The notes: generated by a model not told the origin, from the letters alone. DNA of 64,000 nt from Magnetospirillum sp. ME-1 (GCF_002105535.1 NZ_CP015848.1:3886926-3950925); one strand, 5' to 3'; positions 46,101 to 55,553 are shown, counted from the first letter of the stretch. Translations and numbers: made by a program.

Positions 46101-46514
46101 GTTGCGTTCAGATATGCCGCTGAGGATGCCCGCCAGAGCCAGGAGGAAGCCCCAGGAAGGCAGGAGCCGCCAGCTTCACCAGCGCCCCCCGCAGCGAAAT
46201 TTGCAGATTGCAAAGCAGACCCACCGCGAGGGGTGGTCATTCACATCCTGGGGCAGGCAACGCTGTTTGGCGTCGAACCCGATCAGGTTGTCACCGTCGA
46301 TCTGCCGGATCACGGCCTGATCCCCGACGATGTTCGCACGATTATCAAGTCCGAGATCAGGCGCCGTGGGCTAACCCAGGATGCTGCGGCTCGGCGTATG
46401 GGAGTGTCCCGCCCCCAACTGAGCAACGCCCTAATGGGTAGATTCGGCCTTTCTGTCGAAGCAATGCAGGGTCTGCGGGGCTTCATTGAGAACAGGCCAG
46501 AACAGACCGCATAA
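43164..46514 (+). CDS. Large Prim-Pol/ATPase/HTH replication-type protein of a mobile element
   Basis: The 1116-residue protein begins with a bifunctional primase/polymerase-like domain: LEYAVRGWAVLPVHSI, a Cys/His insert CTCGKADCRNVGKHP, ANVAIATGASGLVVIDVDVG with the metal-binding DVD, and TGSGGRHILFK (~residues 8-130). The rest of the Prim-Pol domain is not obvious. Walker A is GGAGLGKSMAI (~312) and a Walker B-like ADLVVIDEN lies near residue 473, suggesting a helicase-type ATPase. The last ~50 residues hold an XRE-type HTH (GLTQDAAARRMGVSRPQLSN). Combined primase, ATPase and DNA-binding parts fit an autonomous replication protein. The start ATG 43164 has only a weak ribosome site. Confidence 0.75.
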   Translation: MNPLLVASLEYAVRGWAVLPVHSIRNDGICTCGKADCRNVGKHPLTAHGLLEASTDPEQIRRWWRRWPWANVAIATGASGLVVIDVDVGIDRDGHQKEGEASLADLERDYGPLPDTVEAITGSGGRHILFKADGASIPSKTWSFGDAYPSLPDLTNEAWAQFQDEADLADERWGRPQVERKASQILRKAAKGGFNLTEILGNKPPVPPTYARPNWDGPTAGRKLRRVIRAWFNQVERILTARDWRDQEAIRLAAEAVGQIETLIHWMLILNPQLTEADLQAYVDGRQRRATHAAKRRFKLRSLTKMPRIQVKGGAGLGKSMAIIEEYLVRPSLWKRQIRVYVPTIALAEEFDAKIRIAGADIMAMDGQRPRSMVMYGRTYGREEGKAKCHPDRIAAVAKGERLVPSVYKTFCHREGQDELGLLRQIDCPHLGWCKMSGYLAQYADRGPALRLFPHTHLTLTQANDLKLPDADLVVIDENCIDTLYQRSEIDPDWLTATSTYHGEAEEIQNALDVGGIVQGIIAANGIDTAALRDRVTPKALREAAKAADFVPAPAISPSSGDTEIMGVLENYTRGNGPQVARMLRQLARDIEKGRTTSIGVEYQPDYSVTTEDGTRVKAPIVRVHRLKEISVGRQTALCVIDADADLEINRQIFGDQLRGFNLPAIRRGRVTQIHNLTFATSALVPPDKLPANENRAAYSRQQIEQLVKAEVAKERKVLVGAVKPVRLKLTGETAGKLSVCAEWHGGEITHHGVVLGVGRWERYDTVIVVGREQMPPSAAEGLTRAVYADAAPDVQIQFTGTYVREIRGYDMRSGVHAPGVQVSVHPDWRVQQLLELKREQKLAQLIDRLRLLHPDQRDPEIIILTNLPIPGIVVDRLMSAKDLFAGGTVWEQAIERTGCGVLPLAKEWLFQNLPDLFGSPRTAARQVKCLKSANSQLVPNYRMALFRHSDQRAWSWALVERSISDGSARLTTLLGKPVVAFRYAAEDARQSQEEAPGRQEPPASPAPPAAKFADCKADPPRGVVIHILGQATLFGVEPDQVVTVDLPDHGLIPDDVRTIIKSEIRRRGLTQDAAARRMGVSRPQLSNALMGRFGLSVEAMQGLRGFIENRPEQTA

Positions 46515-46542
46515 CAGGACGGTATCTGGTCAACAGCAACGG

Positions 46543-47334
46543 ATGAACCTGATGAAAAAGCGCAAGGCACCATCATCCTCTGTCCAACCTAATGTTACAG
46601 CGAACGAACAGGCTCGGACGCCGGATGAGCAGGCGCTGGTCGATTCCTTCGCTCGGCGCCCAAAGCTTGCCCGGCCTGTCCAGTTCAAGAAGGGTGAGAA
46701 GGAAGGCCAGTTGAGTTGCCGCGAATCCGACCACGAACTCGCAGCGGCAAGGGCGGCAAAATCCTGTGGCGTGGGTGAAAGCGATCTGGCTGACGCACTG
46801 CTGATGCAACTGATCGATCTGGACAGGACAGCGGCTAAGGCCGATCCGGTTAAAGCTGCTAATAAGGCGATGGCCTGGATTCATGGGATCAGCCCTAACG
46901 ACCCAACCGAGGCCATGCTGGCGGCCCAGATGATTGCCAGTCATCAACTCGCGATGAACTGCTTCACACGGGCCATGCTTCCTGATCAGTCATTCGAGGC
47001 CCGTCATGCCAATCTACGTCAAGGAGCCAAGCTGTCGAGGCTCTATGCCGACCAGATGCAAGCCCTCGCCAAATACCGGAACCGAGGCCAACAGACTGTT
47101 CGGGTCGAACACGTCACGGTGAACGGTCATGCCAACTTTGGCACGGTGAATCAAGCCACGAGCCCCAAGCCGGGGGAGGGGGCGATGGTTGAAAACGGAG
47201 TGCAACCCCATGAGCAACAGCCTGCCGCCATTCCTTTCACCCCTGTCGCCCCGGTGTGGAGCGAAGACCAGAGCGGGCAGTCCCTGCCAGGGACCGGCGA
47301 TGCCGAATGGGCGTTGCCGCCTGCACGGCGGTAA
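46543..47334 (+). CDS. Hypothetical phage-type protein
   Basis: The 263-residue basic, helical protein (263 with ATG 46543; ATG 46552 and 46486 are alternatives) ends in a segment YADQMQALAKYRNRGQQTV followed by EHVTVNGHANFGTVNQ. That segment is known from proteins of integrated elements in alphaproteobacteria. No catalytic motif is seen. It follows the Prim-Pol gene directly, and its 3' end overlaps the next gene in another frame. Confidence 0.65.
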   Translation: MNLMKKRKAPSSSVQPNVTANEQARTPDEQALVDSFARRPKLARPVQFKKGEKEGQLSCRESDHELAAARAAKSCGVGESDLADALLMQLIDLDRTAAKADPVKAANKAMAWIHGISPNDPTEAMLAAQMIASHQLAMNCFTRAMLPDQSFEARHANLRQGAKLSRLYADQMQALAKYRNRGQQTVRVEHVTVNGHANFGTVNQATSPKPGEGAMVENGVQPHEQQPAAIPFTPVAPVWSEDQSGQSLPGTGDAEWALPPARR

Positions 47335-47482
47335 ATCACCCGGCGCCCCGACCGGCAGGGCCAACGGGAATTACCGGACAGGCTACTGGACAAAGGAAGC
47401 CGTTGCCGAACGGCGGCATATGGCTCGGATGATTAGGGAAATGCGAAGGGAGTGGGCCAACACGAAGACTGAGTTGGGGTGA
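47210..47482 (+). CDS. Small HGG-motif hypothetical protein
   Basis: The 90-residue basic protein has CGAKTRAGSPCQGPAMPNG then CRLHGGKSPGAPTGRANGN, a Cys/His motif found in many phage and island proteins of alphaproteobacteria. GGAG precedes the ATG. It overlaps the 3' end of the preceding gene by 125 bases in a different frame, a layout repeated in such elements. The function is unknown. It is the last gene before the tRNA-Thr. Confidence 0.7.
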   Translation: MSNSLPPFLSPLSPRCGAKTRAGSPCQGPAMPNGRCRLHGGKSPGAPTGRANGNYRTGYWTKEAVAERRHMARMIREMRREWANTKTELG

Positions 47483-47613
47483 GTTTTTGAGGGCGGTATG
47501 CCTGTAGCCAGTTGGCAGTCAATTCACCGCCCATAATCCCAGTCCATGGTTGCTATGTGGTAGCTAAAAATTTAAAGAGAGCTAGGTCTCTATGTCTAAC
47601 CCCTTGAAATAGT

Positions 47614-47689
47614 TGGTGCCGGTTGCAGGGTTCGAACCCGCGACCCCCTGATTACAAATCAGGTGCTCTACCAGCTGAGCTAAACCGGC
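47614..47689 (-). tRNA. tRNA-Thr(UGU), integration site (attR)
   Basis: The 76-base cloverleaf has acceptor stem GCCGGTT/AACCGGC, anticodon loop TTTGTAA (anticodon UGU), T arm GCGGG/CCTGC and an encoded CCA. Its 3' 46 bases are repeated at 18422 and 23046. The intact copy is the one rebuilt by the element's own 3' half. Confidence 0.96.
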
Positions 47690-47738
47690 GTCGGGGGGAA
47701 ATTAGAGGCGAACTTCGCCCTTCGCAAGGGGGAACGGA

Positions 47739-49571
47739 TCACTCCAGGCCCATGCAGAATGGCTCCTCGGCGATGAAATTGGTCCAGCCCCATTTGCCGC
47801 GCTTGCCCGTGGCGGGATAGGCCCAGGTCCGGACCGGCTTCCACGCTCCGTCCTCGAGACGCAGCAGAAGGGCGGAGCGGGGGGGCAGGTCTGGCGTTAG
47901 TCCCATTGGGGCGGCCGAATCCGTGCAGGACACCAGGGCCAGGCCGAAGCCCTTCGCCGCCATGTCGGCCAGGGTTCGCCCGGTGGGGGCCTGGATGTGG
48001 GTGACGACCAGATCGGGGCGGCGGGGGTGTGTGTTGCGCAAGAGCGATTCCAGCGCCATGCCGCTGGTGGAATTGTCCCGGGGCAGGATCAGGGCGATGC
48101 GGGCGTCGGGGGCGATTTCCGCCGCCACGCTGCGGGCCAGGAAGCGCAATTGCGGCTGGGGCTGGTCGCGGTCGAAGCGCAGCAGAATCTCGGCGGCCAC
48201 CGGGACGCCCAGCATCAGGGCGATGGCGGTGCCGGCCAGGGCGCGGCGGACCAGGGCGGGCGGCGGGCGCATCTTCCCCGACATGTCCCTTGCCGCCAGG
48301 ACCAGGGCCAGGAGTGCCGCCAGCGACAGCTGGGTATTGTAGCGGAAATAGGAATGCTCGCGGCCGAAATGCAGGAGAAAGGTGGTGATCAGGAACAGGT
48401 TGAAGAACACCATGGTCAGCGCGGCGAGCCGCAGCATGATCCGGGTCGAGGCGGAAAGGGCGGCCGGCGGCCGCAGGGCGAGGCCGAGCACCAGGGCGAA
48501 CAGGCCGAACTGGAATCCCTTGTTCGCCGCCACCCAGGCCATGTCCCTTAGAATCTGGGACAGGCGGGCGTCCTTCCAGGCCCGCTCCATGTAGGTGATC
48601 TGTTCGCCGTCGGGAAAGCGCAACGTCACGTGCGCCCGCCAGGCCACATAGAGGAGCAGGGCGGGCAGGGCGGCCAGAACAAGGTCGCGCATCACCGGCC
48701 AGCGTTGATGGCGGGGCAGGGTGAGGGTGGTGAGCAGCCCCGCGCCGCCAATGGAGAGGAACAGGCCGATTCCCTGCTGCTTGACGTTGACCAGGGCTGC
48801 CAGCACCAGCATCAGGGCCACCAGCAGGCGCCCATCGCGTCCCTCCACCATCCGGCGCGCCCCCAGCCACAGAACCACCATCAGGGTGATGGCCAGCGGC
48901 GCCTCGCCATAACCGGCGAAGGAAACGCGCGGCACGAAGCCGGGATTGATGGCGGTGGCCAGCAGCAGCCCGAACGCCGCCATGCCCCAACCCGGCCGCT
49001 CGCCGCCGTTCAGGGCGCGGCCCAGCATCAGGGCGGCGGGCAGGTGCAGCCAGACGGTGAACTGGGCGATTGCCGCGGGGGCGAAGCCGCCGCCGGCCAG
49101 TGAGCCCAGGAAGGGGACAATCTCGGTATTATAGGGGGCGACGGGGGAATCCGAATAGGCCCTGGGGCCGATCGCGGTGGGAAACACCCCGTGGTCGAAG
49201 ATATAGGCGGTGTTGGGCAGGATCAGGGCGAAGACGTCCAACTGGGACGGCTCCATGGGCGCCAGCACCGCCAGCAGCGGCAGGGCCAGCAGCAGCAGGC
49301 GGCCGACCTCCTGCAGGTCCTCGCGCCATGGCAGGCGTCGGGTCAGCCAGGCGGCTCCCAGGGCGGCCATGAGAAAGCCCGCGGCGGGGATGCGCAGCGA
49401 CAGGGGGGTCAGCACACCCCACAGGGTCAGCAGCAGGCAGAGCGCCCCCCAGCCGGCCAGGGCCTGCACCCCCATGCCGAAGCGGCCGGCCAGGACCAGC
49501 CGTCCCACCAGAATCATGGCGGCGAGGGCGACGCAGATCTGTGCGACGCCGATGAGCCAGACGGGGATCAT
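47739..49571 (-). CDS. Polytopic membrane protein, possibly a glycosyltransferase-like enzyme
   Basis: The 610-residue protein has about 10-12 hydrophobic segments, beginning WLIGVAQICVALAAMILVG. It has a large soluble C-terminal part (~residue 470 on, FDRDQPQPQLRF onward). The segment between early helices (PNTAYIFDHGVFPTAIGPRAY) with conserved acidic residues resembles the first loop of GT-C glycosyltransferases or dolichyl-like mannosyltransferases, but no decisive motif is seen. The ATG at 49571 overlaps the rlmB stop (ATGA), so it is translationally coupled to rlmB. Confidence 0.7.
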   Translation of the reverse strand: MIPVWLIGVAQICVALAAMILVGRLVLAGRFGMGVQALAGWGALCLLLTLWGVLTPLSLRIPAAGFLMAALGAAWLTRRLPWREDLQEVGRLLLLALPLLAVLAPMEPSQLDVFALILPNTAYIFDHGVFPTAIGPRAYSDSPVAPYNTEIVPFLGSLAGGGFAPAAIAQFTVWLHLPAALMLGRALNGGERPGWGMAAFGLLLATAINPGFVPRVSFAGYGEAPLAITLMVVLWLGARRMVEGRDGRLLVALMLVLAALVNVKQQGIGLFLSIGGAGLLTTLTLPRHQRWPVMRDLVLAALPALLLYVAWRAHVTLRFPDGEQITYMERAWKDARLSQILRDMAWVAANKGFQFGLFALVLGLALRPPAALSASTRIMLRLAALTMVFFNLFLITTFLLHFGREHSYFRYNTQLSLAALLALVLAARDMSGKMRPPPALVRRALAGTAIALMLGVPVAAEILLRFDRDQPQPQLRFLARSVAAEIAPDARIALILPRDNSTSGMALESLLRNTHPRRPDLVVTHIQAPTGRTLADMAAKGFGLALVSCTDSAAPMGLTPDLPPRSALLLRLEDGAWKPVRTWAYPATGKRGKWGWTNFIAEEPFCMGLE

Positions 49572-50362
49572 CCCTCGCGCCGCATCTCGTAAAGGGCCAC
49601 GGCGGCGGCGTTGGAGACGTTGAGGCTTTCCATCTCGCCGCACATGGGCAGCCGCACCAGGTGGTCGCAATGCTCGCGCGTCAACCGGCGCATGCCTTCG
49701 CCCTCGGCGCCCAGCACCAGCACCACCTTGCCTGACAACTTGGCCTCGGCCAGGGTCCTGGGCGCGTCGGCGGCCAGTCCGGCGGTCCAGAAGCCGGCCT
49801 TCTTCAGGTCTTCCAGGGCGCGGACCACGTTGGTGACGCGCACCAGCGGCATGCGCTCGAGCGCGCCCGAGGCCGATTTGGCCAGGGTACCGGTCTCGTC
49901 GGGGGCGTGACGGTCGGGGGCCACCACCGCCAGGGCGCCGAACGCCGCCGCCGAGCGCAGGATGGCGCCCACGTTATGGGGATCGGTGACCTGATCCAGC
50001 ACCAGGACCAGGGCGGACGGCGCCATTTCGGCGCTGCGGATGACGTCCTCGATGGTGGTGGCGGGCAGGGGCTCGACCAGCAGGGCGACGCCCTGGTGGA
50101 CGGCGCCGGGGGCCAGCAGCCGGTCGATATCGGCCCGATCCATGGCTTCCACCGGCACCTTGCAGGGGGGCAGGGCCTTGGCCGCCTCGGCCGTCGCCAC
50201 CAGCCGGCGGATGCGCCGCTCGGGATTGGCCAGGGCGGCGCTGACCGCGTGAACGCCGTAGAGCCAGATGGAGGAGCCGCCGCCGCCGCCGCCGCGCGGC
50301 GATTGTTGAGGCCTTCCCTTGCCCTGGGCGTTGGGTCGGTTTCGCTCGTCTCTCTTTTTCAT
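49568..50362 (-). CDS. rlmB: RlmB-type 23S rRNA 2'-O-methyltransferase (SpoU family)
   Basis: The 264-residue SPOUT methyltransferase has the three family motifs VLDQVTDPHNVGAILRSAAA, VLVLGAEGEGMRRLT and LVRLPMCGEMESLNVSNAAA (deep-knot motifs). An N-terminal RNA-binding-like part has YGVHAVSAALANPERR. It probably methylates G2251 of 23S rRNA. ATG 50362 has AGGAG six bases upstream; the upstream ATG at 50386 (in frame) is less likely. A basic Gly-rich N-terminal extension (KGRPQQSPRGGGGGGS) precedes the domain. Confidence 0.9.
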   Translation of the reverse strand: MKKRDERNRPNAQGKGRPQQSPRGGGGGGSSIWLYGVHAVSAALANPERRIRRLVATAEAAKALPPCKVPVEAMDRADIDRLLAPGAVHQGVALLVEPLPATTIEDVIRSAEMAPSALVLVLDQVTDPHNVGAILRSAAAFGALAVVAPDRHAPDETGTLAKSASGALERMPLVRVTNVVRALEDLKKAGFWTAGLAADAPRTLAEAKLSGKVVLVLGAEGEGMRRLTREHCDHLVRLPMCGEMESLNVSNAAAVALYEMRREG

Positions 50363-50475
50363 GGGGCTCTCCTGTTGCATCGGCATTTAACCTGCTCTTT
50401 TCGGATTGACAAGCTCTGTGAAATTCCCATAAGTACAGCCCTCCCGTCGCCCCGGCAAAAGCCGGATGACGGTGT

Positions 50476-50561
50476 GGAGGGGTGGCCGAGCGGTTAATGG
50501 CAGCAGACTGTAAATCTGCCCTCTTATGAGTACGGAGGTTCGAATCCTCCCCCCTCCACCA
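50476..50561 (+). tRNA. tRNA-Tyr(GUA)
   Basis: The 86-base class II tRNA has acceptor stem GGAGGGG/CCCCTCC, a long variable arm, anticodon loop CTGTAAA (GUA) and an encoded CCA. Confidence 0.97.
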
Positions 50562-50663
50562 ATTATCCTCCCAATAGGGCCGGGTGCCCCGGTTCGGGCC
50601 GGATGACGGGGAACGGTTTCTTCAGGTCGAGCACCAGGCGGTGCGGCCCAGCGGGACGATCTG

Positions 50664-50737
50664 GCGGGTGTAGCTCAATGGTAGAGCAACAGCCTTCCAA
50701 GCTGATGACGGGGGTTCGATTCCCCTCACCCGCTCCA
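50664..50737 (+). tRNA. tRNA-Gly(UCC)
   Basis: The 74-base tRNA has acceptor stem GCGGGTG/CACCCGC, anticodon loop CTTCCAA (UCC) and encoded CCA. It precedes tuf, as in many proteobacteria. Confidence 0.97.
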
Positions 50738-50810
50738 CTCCCCGCCGCCGTACCCGACCGGGACCATGGTTTGACACATGCGGCAGCGCCGCGATCGGAC
50801 GGGTTGAAAA

Positions 50811-52001
<1,191 letters not shown>

Positions 52002-52012
52002 ATCTCTCGATC

Positions 52013-52052
52013 CGGCCTTGGCCACATCGCTTCGGCGGTGTTGCCAAGGCCG
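52013..52052 (+). terminator. Long hairpin after tuf
   Basis: CGGCCTTGGC pairs exactly with GCCAAGGCCG, with further pairing around a TTCG tetraloop. There is no T tract, so it is more likely an attenuator or RNA-processing structure than a simple terminator. Confidence 0.5.
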
Positions 52053-52132
52053 TCGAGTGTCTGTATAAGGCGTGGCTCCGGTCATGCCGGGTCTGATCCT
52101 GGTCCCTGTTTCCAGGGGCCGGTGAAGGCTGC

Positions 52133-52208
52133 AGGAGTGTAGCTCAACTGGTAGAGCACCGGTCTCCAAAACCGGGGGTTGGGGGTTCGAGCCCCTCCAC
52201 TCCTGCCA
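52133..52208 (+). tRNA. tRNA-Trp(CCA)
   Basis: The 76-base tRNA has acceptor stem AGGAGTG/CACTCCT, anticodon loop CTCCAAA (CCA) and encoded 3' CCA. It sits 18 bases before secE. Confidence 0.97.
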
Positions 52209-52226
52209 ACTTTCGACTGTAGAGAT

Positions 52227-52424
52227 ATGGCAAAAACGTCTCCGGCCCTTTTCTTCAAGCAGGTTCGCCAGGAAGTCGCCAAGGTCACTTGGCCGACCCG
52301 GCGCGAAACCACCGTCTCCACCGGCATGGTGTTCGTGATGGTGGTGATCGCCGCCGTCTTCTTCCTGGTCGTTGACCAGATTTTCGCCGCGAGCGTAAAG
52401 CTCCTGTTCGGTCTGGGAGGCTGA
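52227..52424 (+). CDS. secE: Preprotein translocase subunit SecE
   Basis: This essential SecYEG subunit of 65 residues has the conserved [17 protein letters not shown] amphipathic helix and one membrane segment ([19 protein letters not shown]). ATG 52227 is used; longer frames begin inside tRNA-Trp. It is directly upstream of nusG (7 bases). Confidence 0.96.
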   Translation: MAKTSPALFFKQVRQEVAKVTWPTRRETTVSTGMVFVMVVIAAVFFLVVDQIFAASVKLLFGLGG

Positions 52425-52431
52425 GGACGAG

Positions 52432-52965
52432 ATGGCTACCGCCCGCTGGTACGTGATTCACGTCTATTCCGGCTTCGAGAAGAAGGTCGCCCAGTCCATC
52501 CGCGAACAGGCGGAACAGAAGGGCATGGCCGAGGCTTTCGAGCAGGTTCTGGTGCCCACCGAAGAGGTGGTCGAGGTGCGCCGCGGCACCAAGGTGAACG
52601 CCGAGCGCAAGTTCTTCCCCGGCTACGTCCTGGTGAAGATGGACCTCACCGACGACACCTGGCACCTGGTCAAGAATACCCCCAAGGTTACCGGCTTCCT
52701 GGGCGGCAAGGGCCGTCCCGTGCCGATCACCGAGCGGGAAGCCGAGCGCATCATCAAGCAGGTGCAGGAAGGCGTCGAGCGCCCCAAGCCCTCCATCACC
52801 TTCGAGGTGGGAGAGCAGGTGCGGGTCTCGGACGGTCCCTTCACCTCGTTCAACGGCCTGGTCGAGGAAGTCGACGAGGAGAAGGCCCGCCTCAAGGTGG
52901 CGGTGTCGATCTTCGGTCGCTCCACCCCGGTCGAACTGGAATACTCTCAGGTCGAAAAGATCTGA
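52432..52965 (+). CDS. nusG: Transcription elongation/antitermination factor NusG
   Basis: The 177-residue protein has the NGN domain ([27 protein letters not shown]) and the C-terminal KOW domain ([20 protein letters not shown]). It binds RNA polymerase and couples it to Rho or the ribosome. Confidence 0.97.
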   Translation: MATARWYVIHVYSGFEKKVAQSIREQAEQKGMAEAFEQVLVPTEEVVEVRRGTKVNAERKFFPGYVLVKMDLTDDTWHLVKNTPKVTGFLGGKGRPVPITEREAERIIKQVQEGVERPKPSITFEVGEQVRVSDGPFTSFNGLVEEVDEEKARLKVAVSIFGRSTPVELEYSQVEKI

Positions 52966-52980
52966 GGGACGTGACCGGAA

Positions 52981-53026
52981 GCCGCCCCGCCGGACAGGCG
53001 CGGGCGGCACCGGTGCTTTTTGTTTT
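52981..53026 (+). terminator. Terminator or attenuator between nusG and rplK
   Basis: GCCGCCCCGCC pairs with GGCG plus GGGCGGC (one bulged C) around GGACA, giving an 11-pair stem, followed by ACCGGTGC and a T-rich run TTTTTGTTTT. It would partly separate secE-nusG from the ribosomal protein operon. Confidence 0.75.
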
Positions 53027-53114
53027 CCGCTTCCGGATGTCCGGGGCGGTTTGGAGGGCGGGAGGCGCGCCAACGCCGCACCGCCAACTCTGGTGACAGA
53101 GAGAGGATTGTGAC

Positions 53115-53546
53115 ATGGCAAAGAAGATCGTGGGCTACGTTAAGCTCCAAGTCCCGGCCGGCAAGGCGAATCCCTCGCCGCCGATCGGTCCCGCGCTGGG
53201 TCAGCGCGGCCTGAACATCATGGAATTCTGCAAGGCCTTCAACGCCCAGACCCAGACTCTGGAGCCCGGCATGCCGATTCCGGTGGTGATCACCGCCTAT
53301 TCGGATCGTACCTTCACCTTCGTGACCAAGACTCCGCCGGTCAGCTACTTCCTGAAGAAGGCCGCCGCGGTGTCCAAGGGCTCGACCACCCCCGGCAAGG
53401 GCGGCACGGTCGGCGAGGTGACCATGGCTCAGATCCGTGAGATCGCCGAGAAGAAGATGGCCGACCTCAACGCCAACGACGTCGAGGCCGCGTCCACGAT
53501 GATCGTCGGTTCCGCCCGTTCCATGGGCCTCAAGGTGGTGGAGTAA
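53115..53546 (+). CDS. rplK: 50S ribosomal protein L11
   Basis: The 143-residue protein shows the family N-terminus [20 protein letters not shown], the Pro-rich thiostrepton region and the C-terminal rRNA-binding motif [17 protein letters not shown]. It precedes rplA by 4 bases. Confidence 0.98.
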   Translation: MAKKIVGYVKLQVPAGKANPSPPIGPALGQRGLNIMEFCKAFNAQTQTLEPGMPIPVVITAYSDRTFTFVTKTPPVSYFLKKAAAVSKGSTTPGKGGTVGEVTMAQIREIAEKKMADLNANDVEAASTMIVGSARSMGLKVVE

Positions 53547-53550
53547 GCAC

Positions 53551-54243
53551 ATGGCTCGCGAAGGAAAGCGCCTGAAGTCGGCCTATGCCGATATCGACCG
53601 CGACAAGTTCTACAGCCTCGCCGATGCGGTGAAGGCCATCAAGACCCGTGCCGTCGCCAAGTTCGACGAGACCATCGAGATCGCCCTGAATCTCGGCGTC
53701 GATCCCCGTCACGCCGACCAGATGGTCCGCGGCGTGGTCGAGCTGCCCCACGGCACCGGCAAGACCGTGCGCGTCGCCGTGTTCGCCAAGGGCGACAAGG
53801 CCGAGGAGGCCCGCAAGGCCGGCGCCGACATCGTCGGCGAGCAGGACCTGTTCGAGTCCTGCAATGCCGGCAACATGGATTTCGACCGCGTCATCGCCAC
53901 TCCCGACCTGATGGGTCTGGTGGGCCGCCTCGGTAAGGTGCTGGGCCCGCGCGGCCTGATGCCCAACCCGAAGCTGGGCACCGTCACCGTCAACGTGGCC
54001 GAGGCCGTCCGCGCCGCCAAGGCCGGTCAGGTCCAGTTCCGCGTCGAGAAGGCCGGTATCGTTCACGCCGGCATCGGCAAGGCCTCGTTCTCGGAAGAGA
54101 AGCTGGCTGAGAACGTCAAGGCGTTCGTCGATGCCATCAACAAGGCGAAGCCCCAGGGCGCCAAGGGCACCTACCTCAAGAAGGTGTCCATCAGCTCGAC
54201 CATGGGCCCGGGCGTCAAGCTCGACGTCGCCACCCTGGCCTAA
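53551..54243 (+). CDS. rplA: 50S ribosomal protein L1
   Basis: The 230-residue protein has [36 protein letters not shown] and the typical ending. L1 represses its own L11-L1 mRNA in related bacteria; a leader site before rplK is possible but not resolved. Confidence 0.98.
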   Translation: MAREGKRLKSAYADIDRDKFYSLADAVKAIKTRAVAKFDETIEIALNLGVDPRHADQMVRGVVELPHGTGKTVRVAVFAKGDKAEEARKAGADIVGEQDLFESCNAGNMDFDRVIATPDLMGLVGRLGKVLGPRGLMPNPKLGTVTVNVAEAVRAAKAGQVQFRVEKAGIVHAGIGKASFSEEKLAENVKAFVDAINKAKPQGAKGTYLKKVSISSTMGPGVKLDVATLA

Positions 54244-54554
54244 GGCCGGGGAGCAAGAGTTTCCCCGACCCGAAAAGGGAAGGGGGGAAGGCGGAAGTTC
54301 CCTTTAAGGGGACTTCCAACCTGTCCGAGACCGTAGGTGCCCCGTCAAACGGGCTTGAAGGGATTTCCCGCCTGCGCAGACAGAGGTCAAAGAACGCTTC
54401 CGGTTCCCCTTGGGGGATCGGCACGGCTTGAAGCTTCTGGGACAGGCCACCGGCCTTGCCGGGTGGTTCGCCACCCGACCGAGGCCATGGGCAATGGACC
54501 GGAACCAGCCGCCATGATGGCGGGGACGTTTCGGCTCTATGTTTGGAGACGAAA
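54244..54554 (+). promoter_or_regulatory. rplJ leader (L10-L7/L12 autoregulatory region)
   Basis: The 311-base gap before rplJ has no gene. It contains several strong stem-forming blocks, for example CCGGGTGGTTCGCCACCCG and GCCGCCATGATGGCGG close to the rplJ start. The position is that of the L10 leader to which the L10-L7/L12 complex binds in proteobacteria. The exact secondary structure was not computed. Confidence 0.7.
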
Positions 54555-55070
54555 GTGGACCGGACACAAAAGACAGAGTGGGTCGGCTCGCTGCAGGGAA
54601 CGCTCGGAGAGGTCGGGCTGGTGGTCGTCACCCATTATTCGGGTCTGACGGTCGCCGAGATGACCGATCTGCGCGGGAAGATGCGTGCGGCTGGCGCCAC
54701 CTTCAAGGTGACCAAGAATCGTCTCACCAAGCTCGCCCTTGTGGGGACCGAGTTCGAGTCCATCGCCGACCTGTTCGTCGGGCCGACCGCCATCGCCGTT
54801 TCGCGCGATCCGGTCGCCGCCGCCAAGGTCGTCGCCGACTACGCCAAGACGAACGACAAGCTCAAGATCCTCGGTGGATCGCTGGGCAAGAATCGTCTGG
54901 ACGTGGACGGCGTCAAGGCGCTCGCCACGCTGCCGTCGCTCGACGAGCTGCGTGCCAAGCTGCTTGGCATGATTTCGACCCCGGCCACCCGTATCGCCGG
55001 CGTTCTTCAGGCGCCCGCAGGCCAGCTGGCCCGCGTCCTGAAGGCCAAGGCGGACAAGGACGCCGCGTGA
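54555..55070 (+). CDS. rplJ: 50S ribosomal protein L10
   Basis: The 171-residue stalk-base protein starts at GTG 54555, six bases after GGAG, with [17 protein letters not shown]. It ends with a C-terminal helix for L7/L12 binding ([19 protein letters not shown]). A longer frame from ATG 54456 is leader sequence. Confidence 0.96.
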   Translation: MDRTQKTEWVGSLQGTLGEVGLVVVTHYSGLTVAEMTDLRGKMRAAGATFKVTKNRLTKLALVGTEFESIADLFVGPTAIAVSRDPVAAAKVVADYAKTNDKLKILGGSLGKNRLDVDGVKALATLPSLDELRAKLLGMISTPATRIAGVLQAPAGQLARVLKAKADKDAA

Positions 55071-55119
55071 GATTTTTGAACCAAACCCAAGCTTCAAGCT
55101 TTTACTAGGAGTGTTTTAA

Positions 55120-55497
55120 ATGGCTGATCTTGCCAAGCTGGTTGACGACCTGTCCGCCCTGACCGTTCTCGAGGCCGCCGAGCTCTCGAAGCTGCTGGAA
55201 GAGAAGTGGGGCGTTTCCGCCGCCGCTCCGGTGGCCGTCGCCGCCGTTGCCGCTGGTGGCGCCGCCGCCCCGGCTGCCGAAGAAAAGACCGAGTTCGACG
55301 TGATCCTCGCCGACGCCGGCGAGAAGAAGATCAACGTCATCAAGGAAGTCCGCGCCATCACCGGCCTGGGCCTGAAGGAAGCCAAGGATCTGGTCGAAGC
55401 CGCTCCGAAGCCCGTCAAGGAAGGCGTGGCCAAGGACGAAGCCGAGAAGATCAAGAAGGTTCTGGAAGAGGCCGGCGCCAAGGTGCAGGTCAAGTAA
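55120..55497 (+). CDS. rplL: 50S ribosomal protein L7/L12
   Basis: The 125-residue stalk protein has the N-terminal dimer domain, an Ala/Val-rich hinge ([18 protein letters not shown]) and the factor-binding domain ([20 protein letters not shown]). AGGAG precedes the ATG. Confidence 0.98.
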   Translation: MADLAKLVDDLSALTVLEAAELSKLLEEKWGVSAAAPVAVAAVAAGGAAAPAAEEKTEFDVILADAGEKKINVIKEVRAITGLGLKEAKDLVEAAPKPVKEGVAKDEAEKIKKVLEEAGAKVQVK

Positions 55498-55522
55498 GAA
55501 CGCCTTCTGGTGTTTATCCAGG

Positions 55523-55553
55523 GGCCGGGATGCGGGTTTGCCGTATCCCGGCC
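55523..55553 (+). terminator. Attenuator-like hairpin between rplL and rpoB
   Basis: GGCCGGGAT pairs with ATCCCGGCC around GCGGGTTTGCCGT. It has no long T tract. The position matches the partial terminator that lowers rpoBC expression relative to ribosomal protein genes. Confidence 0.6.

Larger units (their letters stand above)
23092..47613. mobile_element. Integrated element 2 in tRNA-Thr, with cargo
   Basis: The ~24.5 kb segment is bounded by perfect 46-base tRNA-Thr repeats. It starts with an intact tyrosine recombinase. It ends with an AlpA-like regulator, a Prim-Pol/ATPase protein and two phage-type small proteins next to the intact tRNA. Between them lie signalling, adhesion/secretion, dehalogenase-like and carbon-storage genes whose base composition resembles the host more than the flanks do. 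This is the standard layout of a tRNA-inserted integrative element or satellite. Conjugation and capsid genes are not seen. Confidence 0.82.

Noticed and set aside
18468-47613. CRISPR arrays or rRNA genes in the island
   Set aside because: No regularly spaced repeats and no rRNA-like conserved blocks are visible.
54456-54554. Longer rplJ start at ATG 54456
   Set aside because: The extension lies in the structured leader and L10 proteins begin at the position of GTG 54555, which has GGAG upstream.
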